Positions 21,976 through 30,699 of a stretch of DNA of 64,000 bases are shown one piece after another. Each line of letters starts with the position of its first letter. The stretch's first letter is position 1. The DNA is taken from positions 513,733 through 577,732 of the forward strand of contig VSDK01028395.1 in the NCBI GenBank assembly GCA_009767595.1, written 5' to 3'. Below the pieces are notes generated by a model. The model ran no database searches. It had not been told where the DNA came from and saw nothing but the letters and a program-made list of their open reading frames with translations. This stretch comes from Symbiodinium kawagutii. Lineage: Eukaryota; Sar; Dinophyceae; Suessiales; Symbiodiniaceae. A program made the position numbers and the translations under genes.

Positions 21976-23139
21976 GGCAAGTTTACAAGGATTCTTAGAA
22001 GTTTTGTAGGTTCAATGTTCGAACGCTGGCTCAATCATAGAATTCTGGAGGTAGAATCAGTGGTGTATTCTGCATCGGTCACCAGATTTCGATCGCTTCT
22101 CGGGTTACACCCCCCTGACATATAGTAGCCACCAGGGTTCCAACAGAAGTTTCTCTGAAGGCCGATCGAGTGATTCAGAAGCTGGTTACAACGTGTATCC
22201 ACATCTCTGAGGGTGTCTGGGTGGCCCAGAACTACTTCACCTGCGAAACCAGGATGTGGTTGCGTCACAAAAACCTACGGATCCCTAAGCAACCCAAAAG
22301 CAATCCCAACGGATCATCCCTTTCGTACAGAGCAGCATGTTTGGAACGACCACCATTAATAGACTGAGATGTGCTTGCATTTAAGGCAAAAAGAGGTGAT
22401 TGCACGGATGGTCCGAGAGGAAATATGTAATTACTTAAAGTGACCAGAGATTCTTTGGACTCCAAAACCCCAACCATGCTTACATCCAAGAAAATGCAAC
22501 ATGATTTCAGGCTGGTTAGTTCCTGGTGGTTCCTGGTTGGTTCAGGCTGGCTGCCTTCATTTCTTGCAGCACAGCACTGCTTGGTGGTTCCCCTCCCAGC
22601 CTAGGCTGGGACCATGGCAGTAGAGCATCATCACTGCTGGCCACAGATGGACGCATAGGTCCCACAGCTGCCACGCTACACGGCTCCAGTAGTTGATCAT
22701 GGGAGCTCCTGTGGCCATGGTGGGCCATGGGCGAGGCCATGGTGGGCCGTGGTGGGCAAGTCATCAAACTCGCCAACCATCTGGTGACCATGATTAGTGA
22801 CCATCGTGGTTGGCAATGCTTGGTGACCCAAGAGTGTTGACGCAGAACTCGTCGCTCACACATCTTAGATTTTCTGCAGTGATTCGACGGGCTGGATGGG
22901 GCTCATTGTACTGGTTGAAAGTTTGGTTGCTGGTGTCTGACAACCACTAAGCACAATCCCACCTAGAAACCACCCAGATCCTCGTTTCAATCATGAACAA
23001 ACGAGTACTGTTCCTACCATTTGACAACATTGTTGCTGTCCATGTAAATACAAATATGAATAGAAATATAAATATAAACATAAATATGAATATAAATATA
23101 AATCTATAATTTTATATACATACATATATATATATATAT
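21976..23139. other. Non-coding stretch left of element 2
   Basis: No gene recognised. A 115-codon minus-strand frame at 22516-22863 includes repeated GGGCCATGG motifs and looks like low-complexity read-through. An ATAAATATAAAT tract (about 23043-23142) ends exactly where element 2 begins. Confidence 0.4.
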
Positions 23140-23363
23140 ATGTTTCACAGCAGCACTTTTTCTAAACAGACGTGCCCTGTGGTTGCTAGAATGAGGCTCT
23201 CAAGGAACCCCACTATTTACAAACCTCCGTGAACAGAGTTTCCAGTGGCCAATGCCATGGCAACCCTCTCAACCAATTTAGGTTGGTACGACGGGTAATC
23301 CCAAAAATTAACTTCCCAATGGAAGAAAAACAACCTTCCCTATGGAAGAACCGGAGCCTCATT
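23140..23363 (-). repeat. Split direct repeat B2 of element 2
   Basis: 224 bp matching 23503-23726 by eye, beginning ATGTTTCACAGCAGCAC and ending GGAGCCTCATT. It is the distal edge of element 2, inserted next to an AT-rich tract. Confidence 0.85.
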
Positions 23364-23415
23364 GACCTCCCAAGAAAGAACTCACCAAACAGGTGGTGAA
23401 GGGGAGGAAGGAGGG

Positions 23416-23504
23416 TTGAACCGAAGCTACGGCCATGTTCAACATAGCATCGTGGCTATCTACGATACACTACGTTACTCTACGAAGACTATACTTGCTT
23501 TAAT
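23416..23504 (-). repeat. Split direct repeat A2 of element 2
   Basis: 89 bp matching 29723-29811 by eye, beginning TTGAACCGAAGCTACGG and ending CTTGCTTTAAT. It overlaps the start of repeat B1 by two bases (AT). Confidence 0.85.
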
Positions 23505-23726
23505 GTTTCACAGCAGCACTTTTTCTAAACAGACGTGCCCTGTGGTTGCTAGAATGAGGCTCTCAAGGAACCCCACTATTTACAAACCTCCGTGAACAGA
23601 GTTTCCAGTGGCCAATGCCATGGCAACCCTCTCAACCAATTTAGGTTGGTACGACGGGTAATCCCAAAAATTAACTTCCCAATGGAAGAAAAACAACCTT
23701 CCCTATGGAAGAACCGGAGCCTCATT
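23503..23726 (-). repeat. Split direct repeat B1 of element 2
   Basis: 224 bp matching 23140-23363. It lies 32 bp beyond the stop of the recombinase ORF, in the place expected for B1. Confidence 0.85.
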
Positions 23727-23758
23727 ACTCCAACTAAAAGGGAACAAAACAACAACCC

Positions 23759-24709
23759 TCAGGAACCCAGACTCATTAGCCAAGTTCCCATTTTTTGGCG
23801 AAGCCGCACATCTCGACCACGCTGTCTGTACAGCTTGATCAAGTCAACCTGGGAGCGCGTCCACTGGCTATGCGCTAATTGAGCCGTCCCAGAGTCTATG
23901 TAGACTCGAGCAGTACGGGCACAAGCCCAGCGACCACGTTGAACTGTCAGGTCCAAGTTGGAAAAGGTCTGGAAGTGAAAGGTTGCTCCTCCCCTCCTAA
24001 GAGAGTAAGGGTAATAGGACCCACAAGGGAAGCCCAACTTACGAAGTATCTTTTCAAAAGCTTTTCGAAAAGCTTGGGGGGAACCTTTCCAGATCAACGA
24101 AGACGAGCGTTGAGAAGCTGCAACTTGTTTGGCCAAAGTAACTAAAACCGCATCCTCCACAAGAATGACTTGCGGGTTACCTTGCGACGTCTTAGACGTT
24201 GGAATCACTAAAGACACTTTGGCTTTGCGAGGGTGAAACACTAAGTGTTGAACAGTAAGGTTGAGCATCTCTGAAGTGCGCAACATTGCATCGAACCCCA
24301 AGCCAAGGAGCAAAGCCATCCGGAGCTGGTTGTGATAAAGAGCGTAGCCCATCATGGCCTCCAGTAGCGTCCAGGCAAGAGGGGTAGCTCGCACTGGAAT
24401 GTAAGCTTTAGTCCAGTTGCGGTAAAACTGTGATGCGATGGGCAAGCGATGCCTAAGGTGAGGGTAGAACCTTTTAAGTGCAGACATAAGATGGCCACCA
24501 TACGCTATAGGATCACCCTCTTGAAACAAAGTATCAAGGTAATCAGCGGCACATGCATCAAGGTGAGACGGCTTCAGCATGGTCACAGACTTTTTCTTGG
24601 CAAAGTGAAGAAATCCCGAAATGGCTCGTTGGTAAGCACGCAAGGTTGCCGCACGCAGCCCAGCATAGCGCAGACTAGGTCGCTTTCTCGAACCTCCTGC
24701 TCGCTTCAT
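23759..24709 (-). CDS. Tyrosine recombinase of element 2
   Basis: 316 residues; it would integrate the circular DNA copy by site-specific recombination. The N-terminal ~100 residues form a helical core-binding-like domain. The catalytic domain shows the family residues: first Arg in AMLRTSEM (Arg144), a candidate Lys in PTSKTSQG (Lys173), a His-x-x-Arg box as YSLRRGGATFH with Ser236 in the His position and Arg239, Trp261 in RGRWACART, and the nucleophile Tyr270 in ARVYID. Replacing the first His of HxxR by Ser is unusual for bacterial recombinases; whether it is normal for dinoflagellate DIRS elements needs alignment. The start overlaps the end of the polyprotein by 35 bp in another frame, so translation may be coupled. 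Length fits the family. Confidence 0.88.
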   Translation of the reverse strand: MKRAGGSRKRPSLRYAGLRAATLRAYQRAISGFLHFAKKKSVTMLKPSHLDACAADYLDTLFQEGDPIAYGGHLMSALKRFYPHLRHRLPIASQFYRNWTKAYIPVRATPLAWTLLEAMMGYALYHNQLRMALLLGLGFDAMLRTSEMLNLTVQHLVFHPRKAKVSLVIPTSKTSQGNPQVILVEDAVLVTLAKQVAASQRSSSLIWKGSPQAFRKAFEKILRKLGFPCGSYYPYSLRRGGATFHFQTFSNLDLTVQRGRWACARTARVYIDSGTAQLAHSQWTRSQVDLIKLYRQRGRDVRLRQKMGTWLMSLGS

Positions 24710-27700
24710 CTGAAAAATTCCAGCGACTGATTGTCCACAAAGGGATCACATAGGAGTTCTGCGCCAAAGCCAGAGCTGCGGATTTGCGAAGCAACCTGTT
24801 GAGCCGTCGGGAAGGTGAGCGCCCCTTTGCCAAGGCACCACGGGTGACCATGCTGTCAACGATGAGGAACCACCGTTGATGAAACTTTTTGGCCGTCCGG
24901 CAGCGATTCTTTGCGGCTGCAATGACGGCACACAACTCCAGCTCGTTGATGTGGCTTTCCCTGTCCCAGGGGAATGAAAGGATGGTTCGCCACTCCCAAC
25001 GAAGAGCTGGGTACGGGACTTCATGCTGATCCTCAGCATCATCGCCCAACGACACGTAGGACCTCAGTTCAGTCCCACGGTAAGAAACACGGGCGAGCAT
25101 CTGGCGCAAATGAGCCAGCTCTTCACCTGGACGCATACCTCGCTCCAGGAAATTGATGTGGACTGCAACGCCTCCACACACTTCAGCCCTGGCCAAGCGA
25201 GCTGTGCTCTGGCAGAGCTCATCCATCAGCCAGTTCACCCTGGCCTCGTCGTAGAAGGCCTCAAAAGGCTTCACCTTGTCCAGCTCATCACGAAGGCCAT
25301 GGGCGTACGCCTTGCAGAGGAGCCAAGGGTACTCCGCTTCCTGGGCGGTATCGAAGATGAGCTGGCCATCCGTGTCCTCCACCACGGTGTAGGGCAACAA
25401 CCCCTCGTGACCTGGACAGTCCTTTTCAAGCCATTGCCGTAGGCTTGGGCAATTGTGCCGGAACTCAAACCATTTCTCTCTTGCTCCTCCAAAACAACAG
25501 TGGGATCCATGGCTCTGAATGAAACCCAACTCCAAGAGCTGCTTCGCCACGGTGAACTCCCACATCCAGCTGTTGATCGGGTGTTCCACGCTGACAATCC
25601 TTGGGAAGCGTTCCACTTCAGACTGCTCAGCCCTTTTGAGCGACCTGGTGGCCATTGCATTTGAATGCCTGAGGCGGACCTTCATGCTGGTAGGAAGGTT
25701 CTTGAAGCCCATGATGTTCCGCTGATCACGAACCGGCTGGGGCCCTCTGAGAATTCTGCCATCTGGCAGGTGAATTGGCCGGCCTCTGGCCTTCGAGAAC
25801 AACTTACAGCAGGGAGCCCAATGCTCTGCTTCAAGGAGGGGGTCACTCATCTGCTCTTCCAAAAACGCCTTGCCTCGTGCACTGAAGAAGTCGTGGTCTT
25901 GATCAATGAGCCAATCAAAAGGAGGCTGCACATCTATGCCTCCCTCAGCTGCCACGGCTTCCGTCAACAAGGCCCGCTTTCCTGCAAAGCGTTCTCCAAA
26001 CCGAGGAAGCTTCCAGTCTTTCCTGATGCAGGCTCGAGAAGTAGGGCAATCTCCTCCAGTGCGGTGTGCTATGACGCACTCCAAACCGCAGAGAGCAACC
26101 CCACATTTTGCTGGGCAGCCAATGACGTAGTCAGGGTTCAGGTTTTTGTTGCAAACCCAACACTCATTGCCCTCATGCAGCTTGGTCATCGGCTCCCTGA
26201 AGAACCGTTCGGCCACTGCGACGCCACCCCCCGAAGGAGAAGCATCCGAACAAGTCATCTCAGGGCACAAAGCTGCTTTCAGTGAACTCCCCATCAAGGG
26301 GGTAGTCGCCATCACCATGATCACCTCATCGATGGCCGACGCTGGTGCCGCAAGTGGCTTACTCGAACTCGCCAACTTGGCAACGAAGTGGAAGCTGTCT
26401 TGGAAGATGCTGAGAAGTGGCCGCCTAAAACACATCCCAAAGACAGCCTTGCCGATGTAGTGACGGATGTCATACTCCTTCCATTCAGGCAAAGAAAGCA
26501 GGGTGGCTCCCAAACCCACGAGGCTGACTTGTTTGTCTCCGGCCAGCTTATACCATCCAAGGTCGCCTTGCAACTCGCCACCCTGCAGCGTTCCACGGTA
26601 GGCCCCCACCAGCCTTTTGCCTTCATTGAGAGGCAGGCCCTTAGACTTGCACATGTCCAGGAAGCGTTGGTGTCGCTCAGACATAGTGCCTTCCAGAGTC
26701 TCGGCGCATTGCCGGTCAAGCCTCCTCAACTCGTCGAAGGAATCCAGATAGATCACCGACAAGTCATCCAACTGCGGAATGCTCTTCAGCTTCGAGATCT
26801 CCGAGTCCTCTGGCACCTCTGCTTCAGAGAACACTAGAGTTCGAACCACTGCTTGGGCGACTGACACTGCATTCAACCATCCCATTGGCAGCACTGCCAT
26901 CGCAGGATGAACCTGCTTTCCAGGTGGTCCTCCGAACAGTTTGGCATCGACGGTTTTCTCGAAGCACATATACCGATGCCATGTGGATGGGAGCCTGAAA
27001 AGGTTGTAGCAGCTGGTGAAATCCTCTGAATCAACCAGCCACACCTCGTCGTCCTCCTGCTCGAGCAGGGTGAGTTGGCCTAAGTAGGGGAGGTGCTGAT
27101 CACCACCTTGCAGGTGACTCTGGTAGGCATTGATGGGTATGAAGTTCGAAATGAACCTCTGCATCTTCTTCTCAACGCCGTTCACGACCTTGATCTTTTT
27201 GACTGCGGCCGCACCATTCAACACCTTGCAGCCTTGAACATCCGCAAATACCTCCTCCGGATCCACTCCAACCATGAGCCCCCGTGCAGCTCCTGCAGAG
27301 ACTATCAAGTCCCACTGCTCCTGTGAAGCCATCACTCGGCTCTTTGGGGGAACTCTCGGCCATTCACTGACCGGTAACAAAGTGAGCTCTGGGTCACGGA
27401 TCTTGGCCAGCATATCCTCCGGCAGGTAGGACTCCACTGACTGGACCGCGGCCTCACCCACTTTTGGCCAAATGGGTATGACCAAATCGGCCTGCAGCTC
27501 TTCAAGAGCCATCACAGGTTCGCCGGCATAGTCGAACTTGATCGAAGAAAGCTGCCGCTGATACTCCTCAAAGCCAGCAACCGGGGCCGCCACATTGCTC
27601 AGGTCTCTGACTCGCTCAGCCAGGTGCATCACAGACAACTCCTGAACCTTCGACAACTTCTGCTTTCGACGGAAACAAGCCTTGCTATCCCTGCCTCCCA

Positions 27701-28280
27701 ACCAAAGATAGTTCAAGCAGAGCGCCAAAAGGAGAACGCACCGAGCCTCGTCAGGGTCGCACCTCTGCCCCAGGAAGTCGGCCACCCCGTCAAGGTCAAG
27801 GGGAAGGAGATCATCTCCTCGGACTTTAAGGACTGAGTCCTTGGAGGGCACGTCTTCCGCAGTGAGCGTCTTGGCCAATCTTCCCAGGGGAGTATCCAAC
27901 TGCGGGAGGGCATCCCATAACGCGGCAAGGACCTCCTTGGCACTCACTTCGTCCTTCACCTTATCACGCCATAGCCGTTGCCAAAGTCTCAAGTCAACAG
28001 ACTTGGTAGGAACATCACCTCCTGGATCCTCCTTCTTTTCAATTCCTAGGCCTTCGGCGCTGGCTCCTTTCCTTTTCCTTGGCTCTCCTTGCCCTGGCCT
28101 TTTTGACGAGGACCCTTCATGCCCTTCTGCTCTCCCTTCGCTCCCTTTGGCTGGAAGCGGTTGGCCCCCCGAAGCTTCTGCTCGAGGCGCTGCTGCTTGG
28201 CCACGAACACTTCCTCCGCCCGGTCCAGGAGAGACCCGTGATCCGGGCTGATCAGTTCTAAGAACTGTGCGGACTGCCAA
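24675..28280 (-). CDS. Reverse transcriptase/RNase H polyprotein with methyltransferase-like insert
   Basis: 1201 codons. The first ~78 overlap the Gag frame and look like its out-of-frame shadow, so expression probably needs a frameshift or a start near 28046. The reverse transcriptase spans about 370-600: MQRFISNFIPINA (373-385), motif A VDSEDFTSCY (416-425), motif B LPMGWLNAVS (464-473), motif C YLDSFDEL (511-518). RNase H begins with CSDASPSGGG (Asp679) and resumes at HINELELCAV (Glu1113/1115), LIVDSMV (Asp1142) and FSDEAS (Asp1191). Between the two halves lies about 400 residues: a Cys/His-rich patch (707-751) and a domain with FGERFAGKRALLTEAVAAEG (761-780), WAPCCKLFSKARGR (821-834) and VSVEHP (896-901). 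These recall methyltransferase motifs I, IV and VI. DIRS elements are known to carry a methyltransferase domain, usually placed after RNase H. Confidence 0.85.
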   Translation of the reverse strand: MAVRTVLRTDQPGSRVSPGPGGGSVRGQAAAPRAEASGGQPLPAKGSEGRAEGHEGSSSKRPGQGEPRKRKGASAEGLGIEKKEDPGGDVPTKSVDLRLWQRLWRDKVKDEVSAKEVLAALWDALPQLDTPLGRLAKTLTAEDVPSKDSVLKVRGDDLLPLDLDGVADFLGQRCDPDEARCVLLLALCLNYLWLGGRDSKACFRRKQKLSKVQELSVMHLAERVRDLSNVAAPVAGFEEYQRQLSSIKFDYAGEPVMALEELQADLVIPIWPKVGEAAVQSVESYLPEDMLAKIRDPELTLLPVSEWPRVPPKSRVMASQEQWDLIVSAGAARGLMVGVDPEEVFADVQGCKVLNGAAAVKKIKVVNGVEKKMQRFISNFIPINAYQSHLQGGDQHLPYLGQLTLLEQEDDEVWLVDSEDFTSCYNLFRLPSTWHRYMCFEKTVDAKLFGGPPGKQVHPAMAVLPMGWLNAVSVAQAVVRTLVFSEAEVPEDSEISKLKSIPQLDDLSVIYLDSFDELRRLDRQCAETLEGTMSERHQRFLDMCKSKGLPLNEGKRLVGAYRGTLQGGELQGDLGWYKLAGDKQVSLVGLGATLLSLPEWKEYDIRHYIGKAVFGMCFRRPLLSIFQDSFHFVAKLASSSKPLAAPASAIDEVIMVMATTPLMGSSLKAALCPEMTCSDASPSGGGVAVAERFFREPMTKLHEGNECWVCNKNLNPDYVIGCPAKCGVALCGLECVIAHRTGGDCPTSRACIRKDWKLPRFGERFAGKRALLTEAVAAEGGIDVQPPFDWLIDQDHDFFSARGKAFLEEQMSDPLLEAEHWAPCCKLFSKARGRPIHLPDGRILRGPQPVRDQRNIMGFKNLPTSMKVRLRHSNAMATRSLKRAEQSEVERFPRIVSVEHPINSWMWEFTVAKQLLELGFIQSHGSHCCFGGAREKWFEFRHNCPSLRQWLEKDCPGHEGLLPYTVVEDTDGQLIFDTAQEAEYPWLLCKAYAHGLRDELDKVKPFEAFYDEARVNWLMDELCQSTARLARAEVCGGVAVHINFLERGMRPGEELAHLRQMLARVSYRGTELRSYVSLGDDAEDQHEVPYPALRWEWRTILSFPWDRESHINELELCAVIAAAKNRCRTAKKFHQRWFLIVDSMVTRGALAKGRSPSRRLNRLLRKSAALALAQNSYVIPLWTISRWNFSDEASRRFEKAT

Positions 28281-29752
28281 TGCCCGTCCAGGGCGCTCTT
28301 CTCGAGCGCTTTCAGGCGCTGTCCTACGATGTCCGCCGCCTGAGCTGGCTCCTCTCGGGCCAACAGGTCGAGCACTACGCTCAACGTGCGCATCTCCCGA
28401 GCCGTCCGCACGTTCAGCTTCGCACCCAAGCTCGGGACCATCACCGTCTGGTAATAGTTCACCGCCGTGGGTGGTGTGCGGCTGTCCTCCAGAAATCCCG
28501 CCCCCACTGAACCTAACGCTCCTTCTGATCGCATCTTCTGGAGCAATCGAGCCGCCAGACGACCTGGGTGTCTTTGGGCGTACTCGGTCAGGCGAAGCTG
28601 GTCCATCGCCTGAGGTTGAGTGAGGGCCTGGCGAAAAACTTGCTGTTCATCGCTGTTGGATTCGGAGTCTTCTCCACCAAACTCCACCTCTTTGCCTCCT
28701 CCGAAAGGTCCACGATCCGGTTTCCTCTTTCTCTTCTTTCCTCCAGACTCTGCTTCACCTCTCTCCCCAAACAGGGGGTCAGCAGCCTCCTCCTCCTCTT
28801 CATCACCCGAAGACGAAGAGGCCTTCTTCTTCTTCTTTTTCTTCGTAGATCCAGTCTTCTTCTTCGATTTGGTGGGAGCTTCACTCTTCTTCATGGCCTT
28901 TCCTGAAGACTCAGCTCCCGTAGCTTTGCGCTTCTTTGACTTCTTTTTCTTCTCGTCATCAGAGGTCTCATCCGCTCTCCGCTTCTTGCGGGTAGAAGTC
29001 TCCTTCTTCTTTTTCTTCTTCACTGTGGTCTTTGACTTCGTAGCCTTCTTTGAAGACTTGGTCTGCTTCTTCATTGCAAGGCGAGCCTCTGTTGCCTTGA
29101 GTTCCTTCTTCAGCTTCTCGAGCTTGGAAGTCAAGCTCTCATCCTCCTCATCTTCGGTAGCGGTTTCACTCTCGCTACCTTCCTCCTCCTCATCTTCTTT
29201 CTCCTGGGTCTCCAGCCAGGGTAACTGTCCCGTAGGTCCTTTCTGCGCCTCCAGCTTCAGCATGGCCTCGAAAAATGGCTGAGCCATTCCAAGGCAAGGG
29301 CGCATGTGACACCACCCTGGCGTCTTTGACCTCACCATCTCCGGCGTGATGAGGCGGAACTTCTCGCTGTGGATGAGCGTCTGCCGCCCTTTCTTCTCAT
29401 CACACTCCGAAGATTTCGACTCACATAAGTGGTACGTGGCGCGCTTGGAGAGGCCCTTACCAGCTCCATCCGAAGCCCACCACCTATAGTGCTTGTCCGA
29501 GGCCGTGATGTACCGGCCCACAAAGAAATGACCCTTTGAGGTCAAGAGGACACCCTCCAGCACTTTCACGAGGACAGTGCCTTGGGGGTGGCCCTCCTCA
29601 TCGCGGACACCGAGCTCCAGGATTTGGCCCACACGGACCCTGAAGCTATACCATGCCTCGCGGTCAACTTCTCCTTCCAGCCATGTCATGGCCGGAAGGG
29701 TATCCAAGGTGTGGTTGCCACCTTGAACCGAAGCTACGGCCATGTTCAACAT
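28046..29752 (-). CDS. Gag-like protein of element 2
   Basis: 568 residues in the Gag position. The N-terminal ~170 residues are globular, with many Trp/Cys positions (RYITASDKHYRWWASDGAG). Next comes a long acidic and Lys-rich low-complexity region (about 190-345: Glu/Asp runs and KKKKKK tracts), then a helical segment (about 365-520) containing RPGRLAARLLQKMRSEG-like sequence, and a Lys/Gly/Gln-rich basic tail likely to bind nucleic acid. No zinc knuckle is present. The first ATG lies within terminal repeat A1; a second in-frame Met is three codons on. The end overlaps the polyprotein frame by 235 bp. Capsid function is inferred from gene order only. Confidence 0.65.
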   Translation of the reverse strand: MLNMAVASVQGGNHTLDTLPAMTWLEGEVDREAWYSFRVRVGQILELGVRDEEGHPQGTVLVKVLEGVLLTSKGHFFVGRYITASDKHYRWWASDGAGKGLSKRATYHLCESKSSECDEKKGRQTLIHSEKFRLITPEMVRSKTPGWCHMRPCLGMAQPFFEAMLKLEAQKGPTGQLPWLETQEKEDEEEEGSESETATEDEEDESLTSKLEKLKKELKATEARLAMKKQTKSSKKATKSKTTVKKKKKKETSTRKKRRADETSDDEKKKKSKKRKATGAESSGKAMKKSEAPTKSKKKTGSTKKKKKKKASSSSGDEEEEEAADPLFGERGEAESGGKKRKRKPDRGPFGGGKEVEFGGEDSESNSDEQQVFRQALTQPQAMDQLRLTEYAQRHPGRLAARLLQKMRSEGALGSVGAGFLEDSRTPPTAVNYYQTVMVPSLGAKLNVRTAREMRTLSVVLDLLAREEPAQAADIVGQRLKALEKSALDGHWQSAQFLELISPDHGSLLDRAEEVFVAKQQRLEQKLRGANRFQPKGAKGEQKGMKGPRQKGQGKESQGKGKEPAPKA

Positions 29753-29811
29753 AGCATCGTGGCTATCTACGATACACTACGTTACTCTACGAAGACTATA
29801 CTTGCTTTAAT
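29723..29811 (-). repeat. Split direct repeat A1 of element 2
   Basis: 89 bp matching 23416-23504. It forms the 5' edge of element 2 and contains the first in-frame ATG of the Gag-like ORF. Confidence 0.85.
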
Positions 29812-30196
29812 TCATATGTATATGCATGCGTGTCTATATATATATATACATACAATATGCAGATTTACCTACATGATCCTACATGTACCCATCATTCGCT
29901 GGTTGACGCTAATTCAATCATCATGATCATTGAATTGAGATTCCCGTATCTCGACTAGCTGTATCCTTACTGTCAGGTGGCTTCAACTAATTACTTGACC
30001 AACATGTGAAAACAACCTGGTCAAAATCTAAAAATCTAGCGGAAGAGCTCAGGTCTCCGGATATTCATCTACCCAGGCTCTTGAATGCGCAGACTTCAGC
30101 CATCCCAGCATATCCCACATGCTGGTTTCTTGAAATAGGCGTAATTACGCCCAAATCATCCAATTCTCATAATTTTTAGTAATAAACAAACAATTT

Positions 30197-30231
30197 TTGG
30201 GATCCCCCATGGCTTGAGAAACCCCCATATC
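30197..30231. repeat. MITE family A, right-end fragment
   Basis: TTTTGGGATCCCCCATGGCTTGAGAAACCCCCATAT resembles the right terminus of family A. The left part is not recognisable. Confidence 0.4.
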
Positions 30232-30235
30232 CCAC

Positions 30236-30347
30236 CGAACCAACTCCTGCCCACAGTGCACTGATTGCTTCTGGATGTTGAAGCCGCAGGCCATACCAGG
30301 TCAGTAGCACTGACAACGAGAGCACTGTGGCAACGCCCAACAGGAAC
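30236..30347 (-). CDS. Candidate exon with membrane segment
   Basis: A minus-strand acceptor GGTGTCCAG|G leads to a frame containing FLLGVATVLSLSVLLTWYGL followed by RLQHPEAISALWAGVGS, and ends at TCG|GTGGGA. The hydrophobic run fits one transmembrane helix followed by a short polar loop. The next upstream candidate exon (30620-30699) also encodes a membrane-like helix. Together they suggest a multi-pass membrane protein, but their splice phases do not chain simply, so at least one boundary is uncertain. Family unknown. Confidence 0.45.
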
Positions 30348-30455
30348 CTGGACACCCACGGGTGATGAGGGGCAAGATCACCGTGCATCAGTTGGTGGTC
30401 TGCTTGGACGTTAGGAGGCTGGAAATCTTGATGATGGGCATTGCGATGATCCTGG

Positions 30456-30562
30456 TGATGACTGGTGATGTTGAGGATTTTGACTGCTGATCCTGGTGAT
30501 CCTGGTGATGACTGGTGATGACTGGTGATGACTGGTGATGACTGGTGATGACTGGTGATGGT
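30456..30562. repeat. CTGGTGATGA 10-bp tandem repeat
   Basis: About 9-10 degenerate copies of CTGGTGATGA/TCCTGGTGAT. It lies between the two candidate exons at 30.2 and 30.7 kb and is probably intronic. Confidence 0.85.
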
Positions 30563-30619
30563 TGTGACAACAAAGAAACGGAAAGTTGGAAAGACAATCA
30601 TTGTCTAGGCAGTCCCCAC

Positions 30620-30699
30620 CAGGACCAGCCTCGTTTGAATTGCATATGCAGCCAGCAGAACAAGCCACCATGTGCAGGAAAATGGTAGACGCAGGTAAC
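30620..30699 (-). CDS. Candidate exon with membrane segment
   Basis: Minus-strand acceptor CGGGTCAG|G and donor CTG|GTGGGG bound a short frame encoding YLRLPFSCTWWLVLLAAYAI and then QTRLVL. It is hydrophobic with flanking basic residues, like one membrane helix. The other open frame across this interval (LHRVRLPASTIFLHMVACSA) is also plausible, so frame choice is uncertain. Confidence 0.35.

Larger units (their letters stand above)
23140..29811 (-). mobile_element. DIRS-like tyrosine-recombinase retroelement (element 2)
   Basis: A 6.7-kb element on the minus strand. In transcription order it has repeat A1 (29723-29811), a Gag-like ORF, a reverse transcriptase/RNase H ORF, a tyrosine recombinase ORF, repeat B1 (23503-23726), repeat A2 (23416-23504), a 52-bp spacer and repeat B2 (23140-23363). 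A copies (89 bp) and B copies (224 bp) match by eye. The three ORFs overlap one another. Presence of a tyrosine recombinase together with a reverse transcriptase defines the DIRS order; the split direct repeats resemble PAT/Ngaro. All frames are intact, so the copy is probably young and may be active. Confidence 0.9.

Noticed and set aside
28620-29282. 220-codon Phe/Ser-rich plus-strand frame
   Set aside because: It is the antisense shadow of the Lys/Glu-rich Gag-like region of element 2.
30456-30562. Possible CRISPR-like array
   Set aside because: It is a 10-bp degenerate tandem repeat without spacers, in a eukaryotic context.
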